NCBI RefSeq assembly: GCF_030272615.1
Contig: NC_081411.1
Span: 186,458,949 to 186,522,948 of the forward strand
DNA from: Cryptomeria japonica
Lineage: Eukaryota > Streptophyta > Pinopsida > Cupressales > Cupressaceae
Length of the DNA stretch: 64,000 nt
Direction: 5' to 3'
Of this stretch, positions 33,243 through 45,208 are shown piece by piece. Below the pieces are notes generated by a model. The model made no database searches. It saw only the letters and a program-made list of their open reading frames with translations, and was not told the origin of the DNA. Each line of letters starts with the position of its first letter. The stretch's first letter is position 1. The translations under genes were made by a program, and so were the position numbers.

Positions 33243-34900
33243 ACCCCTCTATTCCCAGTTAAATCGAACTGCTTGTAAATCATGAAAACAATTTCATTAC
33301 ATGCAAGTTCCAATTTGTGAGAATGATTTGTTAGAGTTAATAATGCAATTAATGGAGGTGAAGTGAAGTGGACGCAACAATCGCCATTCCTAACCACTAT
33401 AACTTGTAATTAGTAGAGATGTTCTCCCACACATTACTAGATGAAAAAGGGTGCAATGAAATATTTCAAAGAAAATCAATTACTTCTTGTGGCACCATGA
33501 ATGAATTTAGAAAGCAAGATTGAGGATATTATACTGTTTAATTGAAGCCATTTCATTTGCTTGGTGCTAGCAATACAGGCAATGGTTTTTTTAATCAATG
33601 ACTAGATTGTTTCTTTCTTACACAAATAATAAAATAGAATCACTATTTTATGTTTTTATGACTGGGTTTTGAGTTTATATATATATAAATACAATATTTT
33701 AAAATAATGTTTCTTGGAGATTTTTTTAATTTAATATTTTAGGTTAAAAAATTATATATCTTTTCATTTTATATCATGAAAATATGTATATGTATATGTA
33801 TATCATAGAATAATTTAAAAAAATATGAATTAAAGAATAACATTCAATATAAAAATATATATAAAATTATAAGTTTCATGAGAAAGAAAAAAATATAGAA
33901 CTTTACTACATAACAATCGTAGTATCATGTTCACAACAATGTTTTAGAAGGATAACTAGAGCCATATTACATATGCAAATATAGGATGCTTTATAAGGAT
34001 CAATAAAGTGATAGTACATATACAAATATGACAAAACATGTTCAAACGAAAAACTACATATCAATAACATAGAGACCAAAATTGTATATTCTGATATGGA
34101 ATGATAGCTAATCAATATCATCATTCTTATTCTTATTCTTCTTAGTACTCTATTCAACTTCTAAGATCTATTGCATCTTCGTTGATAGGATTTCTCTAGT
34201 GTATTTTGGATCTTTTTAATCTATTGCTTAGGGAATGCTAAAATATAAACATTTTCATAATCACGCCAAAACAAAATATGATAAGATTATCTTTGAAATT
34301 AGAACCAGAGCCCTCACGATCAACAATAGTTACAACATCCACTTTATTTTTGGACTTAGTCAACAAATAACCTTCAATAATTTGTTATATCTTAGTCAAA
34401 AAGAAAAAAACCCACTCACATGCATACATGGAGATGAAAATAGATTTGAATTTTTTTGAGAATCTAAAAATATCATTATAATAGCCATTAAAAATATCTT
34501 TATTCTTCTTACATTAAATAAAAATGGAAAGCCTATATAAGAAAAGTTAATAACCAAAGTTCATTAAAAATGTATCTATATTGATAAGAATAATTTTTTC
34601 CAATAAATTTTGCATTCTTGGACCTTGGAGGCTTATGTGATTTATCTTTTTTATTTTCTTCCATTTAGATCACTAGACTTTGAAATCATAAGAATTTTGG
34701 TAATTAGAATTTAATGATGATCTAGATTTTACACTATTAAAATGTGGTGATTTTAGACTTTTAGATGGATTTTTCAAGATATACTTATGCTTTAAAAAAT
34801 GGATTTTAAGAGATAGAGAAATGTGCTAAAAATTTTTTTTGTGTATCTTCTCTAGATGAATTTTTTATGGTGGCCATGGAAGGCAAGTTAAAAGAAGCAA
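33160..34900. repeat. Inverted duplication arm (partner 2500-4335)
   Basis: Covers the first codons and 1.6 kb of upstream DNA of the divergent F-box gene. Reverse match to 2500-4335 with small insertions and deletions. A TATATATATATA run near 33680 and other low-complexity stretches differ between arms. No other gene is seen. Confidence 0.8.
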
Positions 34901-35330
34901 TAGGTTTTTGATCTATGATAACAATAAAGAGAAGAAACATTTGATATCATGCACATGAGAGATTCAAAGAAGCAATATTTATTTTATATATATAAAGATA
35001 TCAATCTTTGAAAAGATATATTAATCTTACACTATACAAATGATATAAATATATAATATTTTTTATATTTTTCAAAGTAAAAAAAAAACAAATAATCTGA
35101 ATATTAAATTTTTCAAAATAAAATAAAAAATTACATTAAAAATAAAACAAACATATTCCAAAAAATAAATAACTAATATCAATAAAATAATATAATTCTT
35201 ACTTAAATAAGAAACAAAATAGCTAAAAGCTACTATAACATTTTTTAAATTCCTATACCAGTTGTGCATCATCCCAACTCATTCAACCTTGAAAAAATGA
35301 TTTTCACTATTTTATGTCCCCTTGTGCTAA
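34900..35330. other. AT-rich spacer, nothing recognised
   Basis: Lies between the arm that ends near 34900 and the promoter of the next F-box copy. A-rich and T-rich runs only. Confidence 0.4.
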
Positions 35331-35714
35331 AAAGAAAATTGTGCAAGCAATTTAAAACTACGATCTTTTTTGGAATCGTGCCAAGCGTTTACCTGAAAAA
35401 GTTGTTTTCGTAGCTAAGGAGATGACATACTTAGACACGGCATTCGCTCAATGTTATGGCTTTAGGTCTTCACGTTATTGCTTTACGGTAAACAAATACG
35501 GCACTTCAGCTTGGCAAACGTTTCTTAAAATTCTAATCCCATTCAATTCTGTCTTAGCGCACAAGTTTCATACGATGGGATTGGCTGAAATCAATCCGTG
35601 AGGTTCTTTCTCTTTTGTGTGCGACCACATAAAAAACCGAGATTCACCCAGAAAAAAATTGCTTTTAATTTAAGCTGAATATGAGAGGTACATATTTCAG
35701 AAAAACAAATTTAA
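35330..35714 (+). promoter_or_regulatory. Promoter of the broken F-box copy
   Basis: Reverse match to 8341-8740 and to 1-220. The module TACGGCACTTCAGCT preceded by CACGTTATTG is at 35468-35511. There is no CACGTG G-box. Confidence 0.65.
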
Positions 35715-36858
35715 ATGAATGAAGAGATGGAGATGAATTCTGAGATATGGTGCAGGCTACCAGAAGAATTACTAATAATTGTTTTAGCCAAGCTGCCCAC
35801 TTTGGTGACTGAGAAGTTCAGAGCAGTTTGTAAACAATGGAAGCTTCTTCTCTCACTATCACATTGCTTCCAAAGGATAATACCATTTGTACATCCCTCT
35901 TCTACCCCTGCTTTTCTTATTGGCCGCCTGCATCCTTCGCACTGGATAAACTCTCTGAATAACAATATATCTACTTCAACCAGTAATTAATTCCCACATA
36001 TATAAACTCTCCTTAGATTTTTTGGCACCTTATTCCATGAATGTTGTTACATCCTGCAGCAGCATGCTCTGCTGCTCCAAGGATGAAGCTCTCACTTTAT
36101 TTTACCTTTGCAATCCTGTCACCAAAACATGGAAAGAGCTTCCCCATCCTACTCAACTCAGACGATATGATTTTATTGGATTGGCCTTCGATGGCTCCAC
36201 AAGGGTTTGCAGCTTAATCATTGGAAGAACTCTAATTCTCGGAGAGGAAAACAATATGGTGAAGGAGGTTTGTAATTCACAGACCAATGCCTGGACAAAA
36301 TTGCAAATGAATACAATAAGATCAGTTTAACCGTTGGGGGAAGGGGTGTACTTTAAAGGGAGGTTTTATTGCGTTAACTCAACTTGCCTTAGATGCAGTT
36401 TGGACGTTGTATCAGTAGATGTAGGAAAGAAGCATTGGGATGTTATCAGACATCCAGAGTTATCAGATAGATCAATTTCTCAAAGTTTTTATCATTGGCA
36501 GCTAACTGGGTGTGATGGGAAGGTGGTTTTGGTGTACAGTAAAGATCTGCGCTTATGGAGGTTGAATGAAGATGATGGTGATGAGAGATGGTCAGAACTA
36601 CCAGAATTGCCCAGGAGGCTATGTAGACAAGTTTTGTATACTGGGAGTGTGAATGACTTTGGCAGCCAGAGAAGTGCACAAGTAGTGGTAGACGGCAGTG
36701 GATGGATTTGTGTACACTTGCCGAGAAATAAAATGGTTGTGTTTGACGGAGAAGGAAGAGTGATGCAGACGATTGAAGGAAGACAGATGGCCATGTTTAC
36801 ACAAACACGTCAAACGACAGTGCGTGCTTTTGAGATCAACAATGTTTGGTGGCCTTAA
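35715..36858 (+). pseudogene. F-box/kelch pseudogene, nearly full length
   Basis: Homology covers the whole family length, from MNEEMEMNSEIWCRLPEE through AKLPTLVTEKFRAVCKQW, CNPVTKTWKELPHP and DLRLWRLNEDDG to RAFEINNVWWP. The reading frame shifts between about 35960 and 36000 (the stretch that encodes YLLQP in the whole copies), and a TAA at 36328-36330 interrupts the next part where the whole copies have a sense codon before PLGEG. With only two visible lesions and high similarity to 7207-8340, this copy died recently. A short N-terminal F-box fragment of about 90 residues could still be made. Confidence 0.85.
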
Positions 36859-36859
36859 T

Positions 36860-37190
36860 TAGGCGATAGGCTTATTAGTGGTTCTCTGCTGGAGAATCTT
36901 TTTCTTCCCCTAAAAATTGTGGTATACAGAAACCATTTGCAAATCACAACATTGTCAATTCTGCTCACAGACCTAGATGATATTTAGTAGGTGGGACAGG
37001 CTTCCCCAGCAAGTAAATGGTATTAGAGTTTTCCTCGTAGCAACAACTGTCGAATCGGCGAGTGGAGACCCCGAAGATCTTACAGTCAGTGAGCGGCTGG
37101 ATGGTTTAAATTTCATACATTAAGTTTTGATTTTTAGACATAAAAATATTTTAGAATTAACTGATATTCTCTAAATTTAATATTTTACTT
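36860..37190. other. 3' flank of the broken F-box copy
   Basis: No gene seen. The region ends where a Copia LTR-like sequence begins. Confidence 0.4.
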
Positions 37191-37194
37191 AATG

Positions 37195-39265
37195 TGTGTG
37201 ATTTCTCATGTGAAGCTCAACAGACAATCTCTTTGATTTCTCATGTTTTCCCTTCAATTGCTTATCTAACCAACTTCTTTTAGATATAGATATATTTATT
37301 ATTTATGGATAATGTAATCATCTCATATCATGTTATTGCTGTAGCATACTCACTGTTGTATGTGTAAACAAACAGAGAGAATACTAGAGAACACTTTTTC
37401 CTGTTTCTCATGGATGTAGTCAAATTGGTGAACCATGTATATATGGTGAATTGTGTTTTCATTTGATTTTAGGTTTGCATCTTTATTTATTTTCTAGAAA
37501 TTGTTTATTCAACAATTGGTATCATAGCTCAATAGAGAAGCTGATTGGGTATTTGAGAAGAATTTTCGGAAAGGATGGAGGAAGCAGATAACTACATAAT
37601 TGAAAATTTTTCAAGGCAAAATTTTTGATTGTGGAAGATATAGATGGAATTGTTGTTGATTAAAGGAGTACTCTCACTCACATTAGAAGGAAAAGCCAAG
37701 AAGCCGAATTCGATGGCCGATGAGGATTGGGATAAAATCTCACTCATGTTTTATTTAATAATGAGGATTGGGAAGCCAAATTTGATGGCTAAAGAACTCT
37801 CACTCATGTTTTATTTCATGTTTCCTTAGAAACAACATCAAAAGGATTGTGGGATAAATTGTTTGATATGTATGAAATGGCTTTGGCTTCAAACAAAGTT
37901 TTCCTTATGAAGAATTTGTATAATTTGAAGACAAAGGAAGAAGGCAATATATCAAATCATCTCAATGAAATCAATATTTTAATTAGCTGATTGATTTTTG
38001 TGAGAATAAATTTGGATGACAAAATCAAATCTATTTTATTGTTGTATTCTCTTAGAATAGCAGATTATGAGTAGTAATGGCAATCAACAATTTGGTGTCC
38101 AACAAAATCAAAGCTATTTTATTGTTCTATTCTCTTAGAATAGCTGGGAATGAGTAGTAATGCCAATCAACAATTCAGTGTTTGACAAGAGAAAATTAAA
38201 ATCGATAATGTTGTAGGCACTCTTCTAAGTGAAGACATGAGGAGGAAAAATCAATGAATCTTATTAGACAATGCCTTGATTTTTGGCAATAGTAGAAGGC
38301 GTCAAGATAGATGAAAAAATAACAATAAGAGGAGATCAAATTTTACAGGGATATCAAAGTCTAGACAAAGAAATGGAGGTTGTTGGTTTTGTGGCAAAGG
38401 ACACACAAGGAAAAAATGTTGGTCAAACAAGAAAGTGCATAATCAATCGAAGTACAACGAAGTTGATACCACATATGAACAAGATGAAGGTGCTTCAATC
38501 TTGTCAGCAACTAAACCTACAACAGATTCATAGGTGTTGGACTCTAGTGCCTACTTTCATGCAACTCCATGTCGAGAAGCCTTTTAAAACTATCAAGAAG
38601 GTAAAATTTGTAGATTCTATCTTGGTGACAATGAACCTTGTGATATAGCTGGCAAAGGTGACATGATGTTGGTATTGAAGAATGAAAATAAATGGCTCTT
38701 GCGAGAAGTGAGACATGTTCTAAGCGAAAAAGAAATCTAATTTTTGCAAGATAGCTTGATTCAAGGATGTAGCATCACCTTTTCTTCAAATACTTGGAAG
38801 GTGACCAAATGAGCCTTAGTGGTTGTAAGAGGTAGCAAATTGGGTACTTTATATGTGCTAGAGAATCTCCTTGAACTGGAAGTTGCGATGGCGATTGTGG
38901 GCAATGAGACAAAATTTGGCACAAGAGGCTCAAACATATGAGCAAGAGCGGACATGAAATCATGCTCAAAAGGGACCAACTTCTAGGTTTGAAATCTATT
39001 GATTTGGAATTGTATGAAGATTTTATCTATGGTAAACAAAGGTGGACTAGTTTTTCAAAGACCAGATATGACAAGAAGACAAAGCCCTTGGAGCTTGTTT
39101 ACTTAGATGTGTTTGGTCATATAGAGCTAACCTTTACTGGAGAAACTAATTAGTTTATCACTTTTCTTGATGATTGCACTCATAAGTTGTGGGTTTATAT
39201 GCTAAATAGGAAATTGGAGGTGTTTAGAAAATTTAAAATTTTCATAGTTATTGTTCTAACTAAAT
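37195..39265 (+). mobile_element. Copia remnant: LTR, gag, zinc knuckle, protease and integrase start
   Basis: The LTR tail at about 37195-37514 has the common Copia order TGGATGTAG, GTGAACCATGTA, and ends ATTCAACA. A methionine-tRNA-type primer site (TTGGTATCATAGC) follows at 37516. The internal part resembles Copia gag (37590-38200), a zinc knuckle near 38390 and a protease-like region near 38540, followed by the segment before integrase (KWLLREVRHVLSE). It stops near 39265, in the first part of integrase, where unrelated DNA begins. The element is heavily broken (many breaks) and has no 3' LTR in the window. Confidence 0.7.
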
Positions 39266-39449
39266 CAAACCGAGAGATGCCCTAACCATTACATCGCTGC
39301 TAAAGAGATGAAACCTAGGGTCTTGCAAGGAGTGAGAGACCTAAATCAGAGTGCCAACTACCAAAAAGGAACAAAAATTGGTAGACATTTAGAACCAAAC
39401 ACCAAACACCAGAAAACTAGAAGACGAGACTAGACTAGACTAAACAAAT

Positions 39450-40525
39450 AGTACAAAAAACCAATAGACATGACCCCATTGAAGACACAAATCGATGGCC
39501 TACCTAGTGGGGGACTTTTTAGTTTTCCAATACTAGGTCATCACTTTCACTTTGTCAAAGGAGAACCTCTTGTTTGAATCTTTATCTAATAAAACAATTG
39601 GGGACTCTAGGGTAACTTTCACCCTAGACACTGATGCCTCCAAACCAACAATAGGGGAGGAATGGAAATGACATTTCTTGTTTCCCTACCTCCTCTTGAT
39701 TTCTATCTAAATGGTTTATAGAGCCGCATATTTCTTCTTGACATTTCATTGCTCAGTGCTATCATTTCCCCCATTTTCCTCTTTAGGGACATTTGGTTGT
39801 CCTACAGAACAGAAAACCAACAGACACACCCCTAGTGAAGACACAAATCGATGGCCTAACTAGTGGGGGGATTTTCAATTTTCCAATCCTTGGTCATCTT
39901 TTTCATTTTGTCAGAGGATAGACTCTTGTTTGAATCTTTACTTGATGAAACAACAAGGGACTCTAGGGTAGCTTTCACCCTAGACACTGACAGCTCCAAA
40001 CCAATAGTAGGGGAAGAATCCAAATGACATTTATTTTTTTCCTACCTACTCTCGATTTCTTCCTAAATGGTTTGTAGAGCTACAAATTTCTTCTTGACAT
40101 TTCATTGCTCTATGCTATCATTTCCTCCATTTTCCTTTTTAGGGACATTTGGTTGTCCTACAAAACAAAAAACTAACAGACACACCCCCACCAAAGACAC
40201 AAATAGATGGCCTACCTAGTGGGGGGCTTTTCAATTTTCCAATCCTAGGTCATTGCTTTCACTTTGTTAGAGGATAGCCTCTTGTTTGAATCTTTACCTA
40301 AGGAAACAAAAAGGGACTCTGGGGCAGCTTTCACCCTAGACACTAATGCCTCCCAAACTAATAGTAGGGGAGGAATACAAATGACATTTATTTTTTGCCT
40401 ACCTCCTCTCAATTTCTTCCTAAATGGTTTGTAGAGCCACAAAGTTATTCTTGACATTTCATTGCTCTGTGCTATCATTTCCTCTATTTTCCTCTTTAGG
40501 GATATTTGGTTGTCCTATAGAACCT
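39450..40525. repeat. Tandem triplication, 356-bp unit
   Basis: Three head-to-tail copies with matching points at 39491, 39847 and 40203 (the ATSGATGGCC-like word), an exact 356-base period twice. Each unit contains CACCCTAGACACTGA or a close variant, TTCTTGACATTTCATTGCTC and TTTAGGGACATTTGGTTGTCC. On the minus strand parts of the units stay open and read like LKRKIEEMIAQSNEMSR, so the array probably multiplied a piece of a coding sequence of unknown type. Copies differ at perhaps a tenth of positions by eye. Confidence 0.8.
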
Positions 40526-40891
40526 CAATTTCCTTCACTATTTCCTTTCTATCCCCCTTCTAGTCCATCTTATCACAAATCCCCTTCAATTCCTCTTTGA
40601 TTCCTTCCCACTTTTGAAGTTTTTCTACTAAATCATTTGCTACCACCCAATCTCTTTCATCCATATCATCCGTTGCCCAATTGGAAGCTCTAGAATCCAC
40701 TTTGGCAAGGGCCTCCAGCTTGTTAATTTTATTTTTTTGCCACATTTAGTTGCCCTAGAAGCCAACATATTATATCTTCTTGTTTATTGTAGCCATCACA
40801 AAGCTGGTTAAACTTATTGACAAAGGTAAGGACATCCCATTTCCTTGGAGATTTTGTAGGTGAGCAAGAGGGGAATCAAATAAGGGGGTAG
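40525..40891 (-). other. Unclassified coding remnant continuing the triplicated unit
   Basis: Minus-strand frame from 40745 to 40560 reads NKLEALAKVDSRASNW then NDLVEKLQKWEGIKEEL, charged and helix-like. It lies next to the insertion point of the LTR element at 40892, and DNA after that element (from 48593) probably continues the same host sequence. Not recognised. Confidence 0.35.
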
Positions 40892-42029
40892 TGTTGGCAT
40901 TTTGATGATGTTTTGATTGTCATTGATGGACACACACTTTCTTGATGTATGAGTTATGCTCAACCGGTAATTGTTCCAACCGGTATTATGTATTATAGTC
41001 TTTAGACTATCGGTGTTTTGTAGAAGATGTTTACCGGTCATAAATTGTTTGAAGACCTCAAGCGGTATGGAGAACCCAAGCGGGATGAAGACCTCAAGCT
41101 GTTCGAGGATCTCAAGCGGTACGGAGGAACAAAGCGGTAGTTAACATTTTCCAGTCTTCATTTTCGACAACTGGTAATCGGTATATTGTATGAACTAGTA
41201 TTACTCTGTGATGAGTTACCAATCAGTATTTATGTGATGAGTGATCATCCACCGACACTTTGGCGGTGATTTTGTGCCATGTTACCAAATGTGTCTAGAT
41301 GTACTGAACCTAGGAACTTGTAGTTTAATCCTATTGGATCGACATGAAATCAGTTTCCTTTATAAGGACATCATGTCTAGGGTTTGTATGGATGAGAGAT
41401 GTATGATGTATGATGTATGAGAAGGTTATGTGCGATCTTTGCAGAGAAGATTAGGTTTGTGTGAAGAGTTAGAGTGTGGAGATATTGAAGATTGAAGTAA
41501 TGCTGAAATGCATTAACAATGAGCTATCAAGGATCTAACCAAGCATATTGTGCTAGTATCTAGATCACTCACTTGTTGATTACTCACATCTTTGACAAGT
41601 CTGAAACCCTTAATCGGGTAGGCCCAGCAAAGCCTTTGTAAATCCTCTAACAAGGTGGTTCACAACTGTGGATCTGAAATCCTTTAACAAGGTAGTCTTT
41701 AACATGACTTATCTCCTAACATAGATCTAGATTCCTAACAAGATCTGAAGAACATTGTATGACCTTAACCGGCCTGGTTTCTATTCTACAGATAGTTACT
41801 CGTGAGTTTCTGCTCACCGTGGGTTTTCCCATTTGGGTTTCCACGTCAGATATCTTGTGTTATGGTGATTGTGGTTTTGTGTGTGAATGCTTTATTTTCT
41901 ATTTGGTTTGCATTTATCTTAACCAGTTTATTAGTGAATCTGTTATACCGGTTATCTGCTAAAATGTTTGAGAGTTTGAGTTTAGTATTTTTTGGTATAC
42001 TAATTCACCCCCCCTCTTAGCACTCATCA
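40892..42029 (+). repeat. 5' LTR of the non-autonomous element
   Basis: 1138 bases. Near 41050-41145 it holds four degenerate copies of CTCAAGCGGT about 20-25 bases apart, and scattered ACCGGT words. The same layout recurs in the 3' LTR with many CG dinucleotides changed to TG or CA. Confidence 0.85.
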
Positions 42030-42079
42030 ATTGGTATCAAAGCCAACCTTTCTATAAGTCTAACCACTTGGAAGGAGAT

Positions 42080-42859
42080 ATGGGGGAATACACTGTGAGG
42101 GAGCTTACTCATCGTCTCACTCAGACTGAGAGAGCCTATGATGAACTCAAAGTCAAGTATAAGGCCTCTTTTGCCAAAAGAAGAGAGCATGTTGAGAAAC
42201 TGATGGAACTTAATGAAAATAGCTCTTTTGATGAAGCTGACATGGATGCCCTAGTTGAAAAAGTTGAAAAACTGAATGAATCTAAAGCCAACCCGAGAAA
42301 GGAGTTGGAAGGACTGACTATTAGAATGTGTCAAGAGCTTGAGAACCGAATGAAAGATGAAGATTTGGTAAAATACAAAGATCATGAGATCTCCAAGCTG
42401 AAGCAAGAAATGAGTGCCCTTACCACTCATCTCCAAGAGAGTAAAGTGGAAAAAGAAGAAATGCAAGGTGAACTAAACATGGCTATTTCTGAGAATGCAA
42501 CCTTGATGGAATCTAATGCTGCTATTTTCAAGGAACTTACTGAGTCAAAGGAGATACTTGCCAAATTCAATCAGAGTACTGCTAAACTAGAGCAAAAGCT
42601 AGAATCGGTAAAATTGGTAAAGAATACCACTGGTCTTGGTTTCTCTGGGTATGAGGAAGGTGAGACCTCTGGAACAAAAGCTGAAGCATCAAAGAAGCAA
42701 CCAACATCCAAAGATAAATGTAAGAAAATTTTTAAACCTGTTTGCTTCAATTGTCTCAAGGAAGGACATACTGCTAATGTGTGTAGAAGCAAGGCCTACA
42801 ATAATTTTCCTTATTTTATAACCAATAAGCCTAGATCCAATAGATTCAATGGAAATTGA
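42080..42859 (+). CDS. gag-like protein of the non-autonomous element (coiled coil plus zinc knuckle)
   Basis: Open from the ATG at 42080 (MGEYTVRELTHRLTQ). Most of the 259 residues are charged and heptad-like (KVEKLNESK, LENRMKDEDLVK, KLKQEMSALTTHLQESK), consistent with a long coiled coil, followed by a basic linker and a CCHC zinc knuckle CFNCLKEGHTANVC near residue 228. More knuckle-like boxes occur downstream to about 43190. Zinc knuckles bind element RNA during packaging. Family knowledge and position after the primer site support a gag role; no capsid signature was identified. Confidence 0.7.
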   Translation: MGEYTVRELTHRLTQTERAYDELKVKYKASFAKRREHVEKLMELNENSSFDEADMDALVEKVEKLNESKANPRKELEGLTIRMCQELENRMKDEDLVKYKDHEISKLKQEMSALTTHLQESKVEKEEMQGELNMAISENATLMESNAAIFKELTESKEILAKFNQSTAKLEQKLESVKLVKNTTGLGFSGYEEGETSGTKAEASKKQPTSKDKCKKIFKPVCFNCLKEGHTANVCRSKAYNNFPYFITNKPRSNRFNGN

Positions 42860-43799
42860 TATGCATGCAACAAGTTTGGGCATAGAGAATTTGAATGCAA
42901 GTCTGTTTTGCACAACACTAGGAGATACCCTCCAAGGACTCAAGGAGTTATCCCGGAACCCTCTATGAACCGGAATCCCAACAGGTATAATACCTATAAC
43001 CATTGGTCAAGTGGCTATCAAGCAGAAACTGGTTGGAGAGTAACGTGTTTGATCTATCATGATAGCGGTCACACTGCTGCAACATGCAGAAGGAAGAATG
43101 GTAGTATGAATAATGGACCATGGAGAACACCTGGAATGGTATTCTATCATTGCCAAACCAGGACACACTGCTAGAACCTGCAGAATGAGAAAGAACTTAT
43201 CAGATGATATACTGATCACTCCAGAAGGGAAAATTGATGTTGAAACCATTCAAGTGGGAATGAATAAAACTTGGAAAAAGAAACCTAAAGAAGTTTCATA
43301 GGATGAACTGGTTTTTGCACCTAGTGTGGAAGTCTCTGAACCGGCAAACTGAGCTTCAGAAAAGCTTAGGGGGAGCATATCAGTGAAATATTTTGGACCC
43401 CCAATTTATATCGGTAAGGACCTTAACCAGTATATGTTACTTGTCAATTGACAGAAGACTTGAAATGGTAAAAGGTAAAATTAGGATTTGTACCCTAGCG
43501 GTGATGCATTTATCATGGTAGGTGAAAGATTGTTTAAAAAGGGATTTTTGTCATCATTTTCACTTATCAGTTTGCAAAAGAAGAACTTTCAAAAAGTAGA
43601 ACGACAAAGAGCGATTTGGATAGAAATTCAAAGTGAATCCAAAAATCTTGTAGAGGAATCCATCAGACTTTCAATCTATCGGTGAAGAACACTAAGCGGT
43701 GTTCCAAGCAACCAAATTGGTGTGTTGTGAGTGACATTGGCAAACCCTAAATTTTGAATTGTGAAGGTATTTCTCAAAATTCTTGTTTATCATTTAATC

Positions 43800-44477
43800 A
43801 TGGCTTCTGCATCTCACTCCAAGTCTAGTGTACCTGTGGATTCAGCCGAGTTTCTTCAAAATAAGATGAAATACAATGCCCTATCCCAGATACCCGCCAG
43901 AGTTATTGTCAAGGAAGACATTTCAGGATATATAGATTGTAAAATAGAAGACCTAGGATCCTTAGTGATTCGTTCTCAGCTAGGTCTGTTCTGTGGGGAT
44001 GATAAGAAAATCAAACCTAAATATAGCATCCTAGAGAGGAAGAAACTGCACAATGCGAATTATTTTTTGGAAGAGTTCACTGAAGATCACATCTGCATCA
44101 TCCTGAGTAGAGTGCACTATGATAAAATGTATCTCGACCAGACGCATGACATCACACCGGAAGCAATTCATGCCATCACCGGATTCTGTAACATTGGAGA
44201 GGTGCCATCTCTAAGGAAGGTCACCAAGACTGAAATGAATAAATTCACCGGTTCTCTGAGCGACCAAGGGGCGATGACCGTCAACACCATCAAAGATGAT
44301 TTGGTTAAGTATGCTTGGATGGTGATTGGCTACCGGATGTTTTATGCCAGCAGAATGAACTCTGTCTCTGCTGCTGTAGTGAATGCCACCTACAGAATTA
44401 TTAAGGAAGACACCTCATTTGATTTGTGTACCTATTTGCAGAAGCAAGTGCTACTAAACCTAAAGTCCATTAAATAG
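43800..44477 (+). CDS. Second frame of the non-autonomous element, unknown function
   Basis: About 226 residues from the ATG at 43800 (MASASHSKSSVPVDSAEF). Features: an acidic and hydrophobic globular sequence with DCKIEDLGSLVIRSQLG, HDITPEAIHAITGFCNIGEV and VIGYRMFYASRMNSVS. I do not recognise a catalytic motif, membrane segment or zinc site. It resembles, in general flavour only, the extra non-pol frames reported in some plant LTR elements. Related sequence appears to continue to about 45060. Function not assigned. Confidence 0.5.
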   Translation: MASASHSKSSVPVDSAEFLQNKMKYNALSQIPARVIVKEDISGYIDCKIEDLGSLVIRSQLGLFCGDDKKIKPKYSILERKKLHNANYFLEEFTEDHICIILSRVHYDKMYLDQTHDITPEAIHAITGFCNIGEVPSLRKVTKTEMNKFTGSLSDQGAMTVNTIKDDLVKYAWMVIGYRMFYASRMNSVSAAVVNATYRIIKEDTSFDLCTYLQKQVLLNLKSIK

Positions 44478-45208
44478 GATAATGCTTTAAGGTTCAGGTT
44501 TGGACAACTTCTGGTCGGCCTATTCTTTTACTTTCAAGGTTATTTCCCTGGAATAGGTGATGTGTAGTGGTCTTTTGACTTACCAATCTCTAGACAAACC
44601 AAGGAAAGTCTTCAAGTAGTGGGAACTTCACATCCTAAGGTTTTGAACAAATGCTTCGACGTATTCAAGTGGAAAATGAGCCAGAGGATGAGGATATCTG
44701 GAGATATTGTGAAGAAATATGAAGATGACATCTGCTTCACCATAAAGGTAGATGAATGCATAATTGAAACAGTGGAACCAAGAAAGGAATAATTTGAACC
44801 AATGGGGTATGAAGTGATGTATGATATGTTGATTGGGTATGCCTCTACCCTGCTTGCCTCACCACTAGATGCTAAGAAAAAGAGAGCCGACACCTACTTA
44901 GAGAGGGTAACATCGGTTGAAGATCCTACACAAAAAAAGGGCAAGGCAGTGCCATCGATATCAGCACCGGATACCTTAGCTAGTCCAAAAGTGACCAAAT
45001 GGTCACCTGCCAAGAATAAACCTGAGGTTGCTCCCGCTAAAGTATTCAAGAGGAAGTAGAAAACCAAAACCAGTTCACCGGAGTCAGAGGATACTGAACC
45101 GGAAATCAACCTAAGAAGATAAGACAATCAAGTAAGAAGGCAAAATCTACCGGTAGTGCACCTACAACTTCAGCACTAGTAAACATAGATATTTCCTCCT
45201 ATAAGCCT

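Noticed and set aside
39265-39340. tRNA-like or SINE-like words (AACCATTACATCG, AACCTAGGGTCTTG)
   Set aside because: The A-box-like and B-box-like parts are in the wrong order for one tRNA-derived unit, and no flanking repeat was found.
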